Source of the DNA: Pyrinomonadaceae bacterium
Lineage (GTDB): Bacteria > Acidobacteriota > Blastocatellia > Pyrinomonadales > Pyrinomonadaceae
Length of the DNA: 10,661 nt
Direction: 5' to 3'
Assembly (NCBI GenBank): GCA_013812565.1
Contig: JACCTF010000717.1
Coordinates: 1 to 10,661 of the forward strand
The notes below the pieces were generated by a model. It saw only the letters and a list, made by a program, of their open reading frames with translations, made no database searches and was not told the DNA's origin. Position numbers and translations under genes: made by a program. Below, piece by piece: positions 1 through 5,313 of the stretch. How positions within the stretch are numbered: the stretch's first letter is position 1; the number at the start of each line of letters is the position of its first letter.

Positions 1-287
1 GCGGACTACTTGGCATGAGCGTTGAGCCGCTGACGCCCGAAATCGCCGCTCAACTGGATTTACCGCGCGGCACCGAAGGGGTGGTTGTCGTTGGCGTTGA
101 TCCGTCTGGGCCAGCGGCAGAAGCAGAGATACGCAGGGGAGACGTGATCGAGCAGGTTAACCGTCAACCCGTGCGCTCCACCGCTGATCTGAGGGCGGCG
201 CTTGAACGTTCAGGCGACCGCCCCTCGCTCGTGCTCATCAACCGCCGCGGCAACAGCTTCTTTGTCACGCTCAGGCCACGCCGGTAA
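1..287 (+). CDS. htrA: DegP/HtrA-family serine protease, C-terminal PDZ domain (partial, 5' end outside window)
   Basis: The reading frame is open from the left edge (first full codon at 3) to TAA at 285-287, giving the last 94 residues. The visible part starts GLLGMSVEPLTPEIAAQLDL and continues through GVVVVGVDPSGPAAEAEIRRGDVIEQVNRQPV. This is the layout of the second PDZ domain of periplasmic Do-like proteases: carboxylate-binding 'LG' strand, 'GVVV..V.P..PA', then 'RGDVI..VN'. In this family the PDZ2 domain ends the protein and helps oligomer assembly and substrate presentation, while the His-Asp-Ser protease domain lies upstream and is outside the window. The ATG at 15 is an internal Met in a conserved strand, not a start. 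The family acts in the cell envelope on misfolded proteins. The family call is firm; which paralogue (DegP, DegQ or DegS-like) cannot be told from this fragment. Confidence 0.9.
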   Translation, partial: GLLGMSVEPLTPEIAAQLDLPRGTEGVVVVGVDPSGPAAEAEIRRGDVIEQVNRQPVRSTADLRAALERSGDRPSLVLINRRGNSFFVTLRPRR

Positions 288-627
288 AGACTCTCTTACC
301 AAATCCATATCCGACTGGATAGCCAGACTATCTAGTCGGATAGTCTCGCCATTACCTCCGCTAAATCAAAGCTCATGACAATCAGCCAGATCGTCAAGGG
401 TTATCTGAGGTTCCCTCACACACTTATAGCAACGACGGTTTATCACCGAGGCGTGCTTTGCCATGTGGCACAGCACTCGCCCTCAAGCGTATTGCAGGAT
501 TACAGAGAATTGTTAGAGCAGAGGGCATTGCCTGCGAACGGGTGTGGTGAAGCAGCGTGCGGTGATTCGGCAATCTTGCTTTACTGCTACAAGAGTACCA
601 ACAAGAGTTGTGAGTGAGGTCTCCGAA
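288..627. other. Non-coding stretch between htrA end and the zinc-ribbon gene
   Basis: I see no convincing gene in these 340 bases. Open frames here (for example 375-617 on + or 424-750 on -) have no family features, poor composition and no ribosome-binding site. The left end holds the hairpins at 308-346. The right end carries a good Shine-Dalgarno (gaggt at about 616-620) for the gene at 628. A promoter for that gene should lie in this stretch, but no -35/-10 pair stands out. Confidence 0.5.
308..346 (+). terminator. Stem-loop after htrA with a competing alternative hairpin
   Basis: Bases 308-322 pair with 328-342: 15 positions, one of them a G-T pair that would be G-U in RNA, with a 5-nt loop. 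A second hairpin, AGACTATC (325-332) with GATAGTCT (339-346), uses the same bases, so the two cannot form together. It sits 21 nt after the htrA stop, the expected place for a terminator or 3'-end stabiliser. There is no T-run after either stem, so a classical intrinsic terminator is not proven. Confidence 0.4.
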
Positions 628-927
628 ATGTTTACGCGAACCAACACCAAAAAGATCTTTCAAAATGATTACAGCGGCTCGTGGACGCTGTCGGGTAATC
701 CGCTTGCCATTCAGGTAAAACGCTTTACCAAGTTGTTCGCCTGCTGGCACAGGAACATGAGTCGACCCTTCACGCGAGCCAATGAAACCTACCGCGTCTG
801 TCTAAATTGCGGCGCATACCGCCGGTTCGACACAGAACGGTGGCGGATGTGTGGCTCGTACTACTACAGCCCTCCTGCGCAACCAACTCTCTCTTGCAGC
901 TCGGCAAAGCTCGCTAATAGTCTTTGA
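628..927 (+). CDS. Small zinc-ribbon-like protein, conserved hypothetical (99 aa)
   Basis: The ATG at 628 is preceded by GAGGT with a 7-nt spacer, which decides this start over an in-frame ATG at 544. The protein has a central block (residues about 39-80) reading CWHRNMSRPFTRANETYRVC, then L-N-C-G-A-Y-R-R-F-D. It contains C39-x-H41 and C58-x2-C61, a likely metal-binding pair of knuckles, followed by an aromatic YYY at 78-80. From memory this block recurs in small, often multicopy proteins of Acidobacteriota, where it is annotated only as hypothetical; I cannot verify that here. The N-terminal about 30 residues and the Ser/Ala-rich C-terminus show no known domain. No signal peptide or membrane segment is seen. 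A role in nucleic-acid binding or as a metal-binding adaptor is possible but not shown. It is monocistronic and converges on the operon to its right. Confidence 0.7.
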   Translation: MFTRTNTKKIFQNDYSGSWTLSGNPLAIQVKRFTKLFACWHRNMSRPFTRANETYRVCLNCGAYRRFDTERWRMCGSYYYSPPAQPTLSCSSAKLANSL

Positions 928-1060
928 TTGTCGAACTATGCGGCGATGCTTCATCATCTACTCGCTTCGTCACTTGCTCAACCGCTTCGTCAACGATCTC
1001 ATCGCCGCCCCTGCGCAACAACCTCGTCAACCCCTTGATCGCCGCACCGATGCCGGGTAT
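914..1060 (-). pseudogene. Possible gene remnant (C-terminal tail, no start codon)
   Basis: Read on the - strand, 1060 to 914 gives about 48 in-frame codons ending in TAG (914-916). The peptide starts IPGIGAAIKGLTRLLRRGGD and continues with an acidic amphipathic helix E-I-V-D-E-A-V-E-Q-V-T-K-R-V-D-D-E. The composition and helix pattern look more protein-like than the reverse reading. There is no ATG, and an in-frame TAG at 1061-1063 precedes it. Upstream of that stop the same frame continues Y-Y-V-D-T-A-G-L-G, so it could be a gene broken by a stop. It overlaps the tail of the + strand gene by 14 bases. This is speculative; it may be chance. Confidence 0.2.
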
Positions 1061-1093
1061 CTACCCTAGCCCCGCTGTGTCAACATAATACAA

Positions 1094-1124
1094 AGAAGGA
1101 CGAAGGCCTGGCTTCCGCCCTTCT
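1094..1124. terminator. Candidate bidirectional terminator between convergent genes
   Basis: Bases 1094-1107 pair with 1111-1124 at 12 of 14 positions (A-C mismatches at 1100/1118 and 1103/1115, one G-T pair) around a CTG loop. On the + strand it is followed by a pyrimidine-rich run ending in TTTT (about 1125-1138). It lies between the + strand zinc-ribbon gene and the 3' end of the - strand operon, where a shared terminator is expected. The stem is imperfect and the T-tract is broken, so confidence is moderate to low. Confidence 0.35.
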
Positions 1125-1209
1125 CTCATCTTACTTTTGGTGCAAAGTTACTCCCGCCCTGTGAAGATCGTTAGTATTGGGTCAAGTTCAGCTACCGGAA
1201 CCGCAAGGA

Positions 1210-2169
1210 TCAAATTGTAGTCGCAGGAAGGATCGTCGTACCGTGTTGAATGCTAGGGAGGTATTCGACAAAAGTTAAACCTGATTTCTTAGTAAAATTT
1301 AAGCAGCCCTGATGGGGAGCGATGAAACTGCCGGAGGTGGGTGACACGTCCGCGTAGTCGCGCCCGACAGCCACTGTGATGTACTGCAAATTGGGGCGAC
1401 GTTGGTTGGTCGGGTCAAAGGCGACGACATCCAAGTGATCGCCTTTTTTAGATGGAAGAAGAACTTCTACCCACGCATGCGAGCTGCCTTCGCCCAGCAT
1501 GTGGCCTGAAACGTAGCGAGCCGGTAAGCCCACCGCGCGACAGATGGCGATCATCACATGAGCATAGTCTTGACAGAGACCCTGACCGACTCGCAGGGCT
1601 TCGGACGCAGTTGTTTCCGTATTGGTAACCCCCGCGCCGTAACGCATCGCACGGTAAACCCAGTCGCTGATACGCTCGGCCAGTTCGTAGCCGCTATGCG
1701 CCTTGTCTCTTACCTGTTCGCTTAGTTCACGGGCTATGGCAGTGATTCGATTGTCTGCGGTTGTCAACCTGGTTGGGCCGAGGAAAAGATCGATTCCATG
1801 AACCGGGACTGCTTCCGAATCATTGTGTGGGGCAGTGCGCTCGATAATCATTAAAACTTCGAAAGCAACGCTTGTCTCGATGCGCAGTACGTCAATCTCG
1901 ATGATGCGGTTGCCGAAGCGGTCGCTTGTGTAGCGATTGGCAACCGGCCGTGGCAGGACTCGAAGCTGGTAATCACACAATCGTTGATCGCCGCGTTGAT
2001 CAATGGGTACGACGATCAGACGTTGGTTCAAGTTACGAACCGGCCCGGGATATTCATAGTGAAAGCGTTGGTAAAATAGATAGCGCGTGCGCTTCGCTCT
2101 ATGCCATTCGACTTTACGATGATCAATGAATTGAACACCCTCTAGCGAAAACCCGTTGGAACCACTCAA
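1210..2169 (-). CDS. Transglutaminase-like cysteine protease-fold protein, third copy (319 aa)
   Basis: This is the last gene of the operon. Residues about 25-125 resemble the beta-rich N-terminal domain found before many bacterial transglutaminase-like cores ('R..Y.F...FHYEYPGPV.N..QRL', 'D.FGN'). The core follows at about 160-275 with a complete triad: Cys199 in GQGLCQDYAHV, His231 in SSHAWVEV, Asp252 in FDPTN. The closing block VAVGRDYADVSPTSGSF is typical of this family. The start is TTG at 2167-2169, 5 nt after the preceding stop, with a GGGGA-type site about 10 nt upstream; the next in-frame ATG is residue 106 and would destroy the N-domain. The 5-nt gap to the previous gene implies translational coupling. 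The family was named for eukaryotic transglutaminases, but bacterial members of this context are generally expected to be peptidases or amide-bond transferases. Substrate unknown. No signal peptide, so probably cytoplasmic. Confidence 0.88.
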   Translation of the reverse strand: MSGSNGFSLEGVQFIDHRKVEWHRAKRTRYLFYQRFHYEYPGPVRNLNQRLIVVPIDQRGDQRLCDYQLRVLPRPVANRYTSDRFGNRIIEIDVLRIETSVAFEVLMIIERTAPHNDSEAVPVHGIDLFLGPTRLTTADNRITAIARELSEQVRDKAHSGYELAERISDWVYRAMRYGAGVTNTETTASEALRVGQGLCQDYAHVMIAICRAVGLPARYVSGHMLGEGSSHAWVEVLLPSKKGDHLDVVAFDPTNQRRPNLQYITVAVGRDYADVSPTSGSFIAPHQGCLNFTKKSGLTFVEYLPSIQHGTTILPATTI

Positions 2170-2174
2170 AATAT

Positions 2175-3026
2175 CTATTCCCCTGCTGGATGAGAGACAA
2201 GCTGACTCTGATTCAGCGCGAAACTCTCATCTACTTCATCAGCCCAAACCTTGATGCCCACTAACTGGGCGCTGCCATAACTGGTGGAGAGTGCGACATC
2301 CACCGCGTCACGTCCATAAGCAATCATCACACGGCCGGTGCGCTCCCGGTTGTGCCGAGCGTCGAAAGTGCGCCAGTCGCCGTCCAAGTACACTTGAAAC
2401 CAAGCGTGAAAATCCATCGGAGTCGGATCAGGCTCAACGTTGATGTCCGGCAAATAGCTGCATACGTAACGGGCCGGGATATTCAACGCCCGGCAAAATG
2501 ATACCCCGAGGTGCGCAAAATCACGGCACACCCCGCGCCGCTCTTGATACGCTTCGTAGCCGGAGGTGCTCGAATTGCTTCCTCTGCCGTAGGTGATGTT
2601 GGTATGCAACCAATCGCAGACGGCCTGCACCTGCTCCCAGCCAGTCGTGATGTCGCCGAACATGCGCCACGCATCATTGATGAACAGATCCGATTGGCAG
2701 TGACGGCTAGGCAAGGTGTACATCATCACTTCGTCGGGTAAGTCTTCGACCAAAGTTTTTGGCAAGCCCGGAAGTTTCGGATCAGGCGTCGGCGGCACTT
2801 CGGCAACGGCATCATAACGCAGTTGAAGCTGGCCCACCGGAGCAACCAATCTCCACACATGATTGCCGAAGCTATCCGAGTATTCATGAACGTGTATCTC
2901 CGGGCTGACTGTGCGGTGTTCTTCCAAAAGACGATGACCGTGCCAGTCGCGCGGCCGCACCAAGATCATCATCGGGGTGGGGTAAGGTGACTCGTACAGG
3001 AGATCGCAGCCTACTCTAACGCGCAT
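2175..3026 (-). CDS. Transglutaminase-like cysteine protease-fold protein, second copy, FDARHN subtype (283 aa)
   Basis: This is the second of three tandem paralogues. It is shorter and belongs to a distinct subtype. The triad is Cys167 in RRGVCRDFAHL, His207 in DFHAWFQVY and Asp222 in FDARHN. Arg follows the Cys-containing turn where the other two copies have Gln, and FDARHN replaces FDPTN. The N-terminal about 75 residues form the usual beta domain ending 'SDSFGNHVWRLVAPVG'. The closing block IAYGRDAVDVAL matches the family. The ATG at 3026 is the only sensible start; the ribosome-binding site is weak, and a TATACT at about 3070-3075 could be a -10 box but has no good -35. It is 167 nt downstream of the previous stop, with a heptamer inverted-repeat locus between. 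The length fits this subfamily. Likely a peptidase or amide transferase of unknown substrate. Confidence 0.88.
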   Translation of the reverse strand: MRVRVGCDLLYESPYPTPMMILVRPRDWHGHRLLEEHRTVSPEIHVHEYSDSFGNHVWRLVAPVGQLQLRYDAVAEVPPTPDPKLPGLPKTLVEDLPDEVMMYTLPSRHCQSDLFINDAWRMFGDITTGWEQVQAVCDWLHTNITYGRGSNSSTSGYEAYQERRGVCRDFAHLGVSFCRALNIPARYVCSYLPDINVEPDPTPMDFHAWFQVYLDGDWRTFDARHNRERTGRVMIAYGRDAVDVALSTSYGSAQLVGIKVWADEVDESFALNQSQLVSHPAGE

Positions 3027-3109
3027 ATGATTTACCGGTTGTAGTGAGAGTTAATAACCTTTGCAGTTGAGTATATTTAGACGGGGATTTATAACGCAGG
3101 AGACACAAA

Positions 3110-3192
3110 GGATTGCGGAATGTAGAACGCGGATCGCGGAACCGCCCGTTTGTTCTTCAATCCGCATTCCGCAATCCCCAATCCGCAATCGT
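3110..3192. repeat. Inverted pair of heptanucleotide arrays (GGATTGC-like / CAATCCG-like)
   Basis: Left block 3110-3144 is five degenerate 7-nt units: GGATTGC, GGAATGT, AGAACGC, GGATCGC, GGAACCG. Right block 3158-3192 is five units in the opposite sense: CAATCCG, CATTCCG, CAATCCC, CAATCCG, CAATCGT. The blocks are in strict 7-nt register. GGATTGCGGAATG (3110-3122) is a perfect reverse complement of 3165-3177, so the transcript can fold. It lies between two transglutaminase genes and ends 1 nt short of the stop codon of the upstream one. Confidence 0.85.
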
Positions 3193-3193
3193 C

Positions 3194-4138
3194 TCACTGC
3201 TGTTGTTGCTGCTGCTGCTGTTGATCCTCGGGGTCAAGCGTCACCCAGTTGGTCGCAGGCAGCACTTCCGTCTCAGGGGGTGGAGCTTCCGAAGGCAACA
3301 CCTCGACGGCGACTCCCAACTCAGTTTCAGCCTCGCCCTTGAACACTCCCCGCGTTGGCGGCACGTCTGCATAATCGCGCCCGACCGCGGTGCGAATATG
3401 ACGATCACCAGTCATAGAGTTGTTAGTCGGATCGAAGCCAACCCAGCCAAGTTCGGGGAGCAACGCTTCGATCCACGCATGGGTAGCATCCGGGGTCGAG
3501 CGATCATTATCTTCGCGGCGGTGAAACAGGTAGCCGCTAACATAACGACAAGGAATGCCCAGCTCACGGACCAGCGCCAACATGATATGAGCAAAATCCT
3601 GGCAGACTCCGCGGCGCGTGCTGAGCGCATCATCAATCGGCGAATTAACACGCGTGCTCTGCGGCACGTAATCGAGCTTCTCGCGGATCGAAGCCGTCAA
3701 CTCGCGCAGTGTGCTCAGCGGATCACTGCCGCGTTCCAAGCGTAGTTCACGCGCGAAACTTCGCAGTAGAGCGGTCGGCTGGGCGTAGTGACTCGGCAGC
3801 AACATCTCCCAATAATCACTTGCCTGGATTATCCGGTCCAACTCGCTCCAAGTATCTCCGTTAAGCGTAGTGGGTAGCGTTGGCAGGACGTTAAGTTCGA
3901 CGAATGATGTGGCGGCGATGGTAAGTTCCGTATGAGAACCCGGTACGTCGAAGTGATGAATGATGTTACCGAGGTGATCGCGGTAAGCCATGATGCGTGC
4001 GATTGGATTGATCTGCAACTGAAAGTTGCGGCAGCGCTGGCCGCCTTCGCTTCGCGGCTGCTTACGCACTTCCATAATGCTCGCGCTCACCGGAGCACTG
4101 TAGCGAAATTCAGTTGTGTGGCGAATGGTGTAGTACAT
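3194..4138 (-). CDS. Transglutaminase-like cysteine protease-fold protein with C-terminal polyglutamine tail (314 aa)
   Basis: This is the first of three tandem paralogues and the closest to the family consensus. It opens MYYTIRHTTEFRYSAPVSAS, the standard start of the bacterial transglutaminase N-terminal domain, with 'R..GN..HHFDV' at about 53-65. The core carries Cys179 in RRGVCQDFAHIM, His220 in ATHAWIEALLP and Asp236 in GFDPTNN, and closes with TAVGRDYADVPPTRGVFKG. After the core come about 45 acidic, Pro/Glu-rich residues and then nine glutamines (306-314) that end the protein. The tail is written by a mix of CAG and CAA codons at 3197-3223. ATG at 4138 gives the family start; no clear Shine-Dalgarno is seen. 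Two heptamer arrays fill the 124 nt to the alpha-E gene upstream. CP-ATP-grasp, alpha-E and this protein form the usual three-gene unit. Probably cytoplasmic peptidase or amide-bond transferase; substrate unknown. Confidence 0.92.
   Translation of the reverse strand: MYYTIRHTTEFRYSAPVSASIMEVRKQPRSEGGQRCRNFQLQINPIARIMAYRDHLGNIIHHFDVPGSHTELTIAATSFVELNVLPTLPTTLNGDTWSELDRIIQASDYWEMLLPSHYAQPTALLRSFARELRLERGSDPLSTLRELTASIREKLDYVPQSTRVNSPIDDALSTRRGVCQDFAHIMLALVRELGIPCRYVSGYLFHRREDNDRSTPDATHAWIEALLPELGWVGFDPTNNSMTGDRHIRTAVGRDYADVPPTRGVFKGEAETELGVAVEVLPSEAPPPETEVLPATNWVTLDPEDQQQQQQQQQ
3197..3223 (-). repeat. CAG/CAA trinucleotide run encoding nine Gln at a protein C-terminus
   Basis: Nine consecutive glutamine codons (CAA and CAG mixed) directly precede the TGA at 3194-3196. 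The mixed codons mean it is not a pure microsatellite. It abuts the heptamer locus at 3110-3192. Confidence 0.95.
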
Positions 4139-4149
4139 CGTTAGTTAAG

Positions 4150-4184
4150 GGTTCAAGGTTCAGGGTTCAAGGTTCAAGGTCAAA
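4150..4184. repeat. Heptanucleotide tandem array, unit GGTTCAA
   Basis: Five units in exact 7-nt register: GGTTCAA, GGTTCAG, GGTTCAA, GGTTCAA, GGTCAAA. It starts 11 nt upstream of the start codon (on the - strand) of the first transglutaminase gene, so it lies where its ribosome-binding site would be. Confidence 0.9.
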
Positions 4185-4190
4185 GGCCGG

Positions 4191-4204
4191 AGTCAAAAGC
4201 TTTG
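4191..4204. repeat. 14-bp element AGTCAAAAGCTTTG shared with 7622-7635
   Basis: The same 14 bases occur, in the same orientation, at 7622-7635. Both copies lie beside heptamer arrays in gaps between genes. The core AAAGCTTT is palindromic. Confidence 0.75.
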
Positions 4205-4231
4205 AATGATCAACACCGTCAGTATCTTGCT

Positions 4232-4266
4232 CACTTCGCACTTCGGATTTCGAACTTTAAACTTAA
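4232..4266. repeat. Heptanucleotide array (CACTTCG-like) containing the alpha-E stop codon
   Basis: Five 7-nt units in register: CACTTCG, CACTTCG, GATTTCG, AACTTTA, AACTTAA. The last unit contains the TAA (4263-4265 on the - strand) that ends the alpha-E gene. The units decay from left to right. Confidence 0.75.
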
Positions 4267-5225
4267 GAAGCAAGCGCCGCGTCAACCGGGTACGCAACAT
4301 AAGTCTCCCGGATCGCTGTGTGTATCTGCGCGCATTGGCTTTGAATCGTCTCCAGATAAGCATGCATACTATCGGCCATGATTTCATCTACCTGACCATA
4401 GCTGAGCGATGACCGGAGACGACCGGCGAGTCGCTCGGCGCGTCCGGCGTGGCGCGTGCCGGTGTCGCGCGCTATCGCTTGCAAGGCCACCTGGATCATA
4501 TCGGCGGCGAAGCGCACTGAACGCGGCGACTCGGCATTGAGCAGCATAAACTCGGCGATAGATGAGGGTTGAATGTTGGCTGTATAGACCTTGCAGTACG
4601 ATTCAAAGGACGTACACGACTTGAGCAGCGCGACCCAATCCGTATAGTCAATCAGTGTCGTCGAAGACGCCTGCGCTTCGAGGTATGCTATGAAATGGAC
4701 ATCAAGCACATCCGCCGTCAAGCACGCACGTTCGATAAAGCGTCCGAGTTGGACGAACTGCCAACCTTCGCCGTGGCTCAGCGTGGCGTCGGTCACGCCC
4801 TGAAACTGGTGCATTCTATCCTTAACAGATTGAAAGAATTCGTACGGCTCAGAGTACCAAATCTCATCCATGCTCGTGCGTTTGACCTGTAGGTAAAGCC
4901 GGTTAAGTTGCTCCCACATCTCCGTGCTGATCTGCTCGCGCACTTGCCGGGCGTTGACACGCGCCGACGCAATACAAGCGGCAATTGAGGCACTGTTTGA
5001 TGCATCAAAGGTTAATTCATTGGTGATGGCGTAAGCATCGATTGGATCAATCTTCAAACTATTCGTACGCAAACTCATCAGCAGCCGCTTCCAGCGTTGT
5101 TCAGTGGACTGAGGCGTTTGATCGAGCATCTGTGTCAGGTTCACGCCAAGCAAACGTGCCGTGTGTTCCGCACGTTCCAGGTAACGACTCATCCAGTAGA
5201 GACTATCAGCGACTCGTGAAAGCAT
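4263..5225 (-). CDS. Alpha-E domain-containing protein (DUF403 family, 320 aa)
   Basis: An all-helical alpha-E protein of usual length. It opens MLSRVADSLYWMSRYLERAE, the hallmark of the family. A second copy of the R-x-[IL]-E-R-A motif occurs at 159-174 (QLGRFIERACLTADVL), so the two halves look duplicated. 'FMLLNAESPRSVRFAADMI' (226-244) is another conserved block. The ATG at 5223-5225 has GGAG about 5-6 nt upstream and matches the family N-terminus; a longer frame from 5264 would run into the inverted repeat and is rejected. The family has no assigned activity. It nearly always sits beside circularly permuted ATP-grasp and transglutaminase-like genes, as here, and is thought to act with them, possibly as a scaffold or as part of the ligase. 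No signal peptide or membrane segment. The stop codon lies in the heptamer array at 4232-4266. Confidence 0.92.
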   Translation of the reverse strand: MLSRVADSLYWMSRYLERAEHTARLLGVNLTQMLDQTPQSTEQRWKRLLMSLRTNSLKIDPIDAYAITNELTFDASNSASIAACIASARVNARQVREQISTEMWEQLNRLYLQVKRTSMDEIWYSEPYEFFQSVKDRMHQFQGVTDATLSHGEGWQFVQLGRFIERACLTADVLDVHFIAYLEAQASSTTLIDYTDWVALLKSCTSFESYCKVYTANIQPSSIAEFMLLNAESPRSVRFAADMIQVALQAIARDTGTRHAGRAERLAGRLRSSLSYGQVDEIMADSMHAYLETIQSQCAQIHTAIRETYVAYPVDAALAS

Positions 5226-5234
5226 GATTTCTCC

Positions 5235-5313
5235 GAGTGACAAGTGACGAGTGACGAGTGACAAGATAAAAACTTGTTCTTACTTGTCACTCGTCACTCG
5301 TCACTTGTCACTC
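5235..5313. repeat. Perfect 31-bp inverted repeat built from GAGTGAC/AAGTGAC heptamers
   Basis: The left arm 5235-5265 (units GAGTGAC, AAGTGAC, GAGTGAC, GAGTGAC, plus AAG) is an exact reverse complement of the right arm 5283-5313. The loop, 5266-5282, is 17 nt and A/T-rich. It fills most of the 82-nt gap between the ATP-grasp stop and the alpha-E start. The right arm contains the TGA and last codon of the ATP-grasp gene, and the left arm ends close to the ribosome-binding site of alpha-E. A transcript would form a very stable hairpin. No transposase or target duplication is seen. Confidence 0.95.

Noticed and set aside
424..750. Open frame on the - strand
   Set aside because: It overlaps the zinc-ribbon gene, has no recognisable motif and no ribosome-binding site.
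3113..3745. Open frame on the + strand (210 codons) with a poly-Leu run
   Set aside because: The Leu run is the reverse reading of the CAG/CAA tract, and the rest is antisense to the transglutaminase core.
5235..5313. CRISPR array or insertion-sequence ends
   Set aside because: Units are contiguous 7-mers without spacers, and the 17-nt interval between arms cannot hold a transposase; no target duplication is seen.
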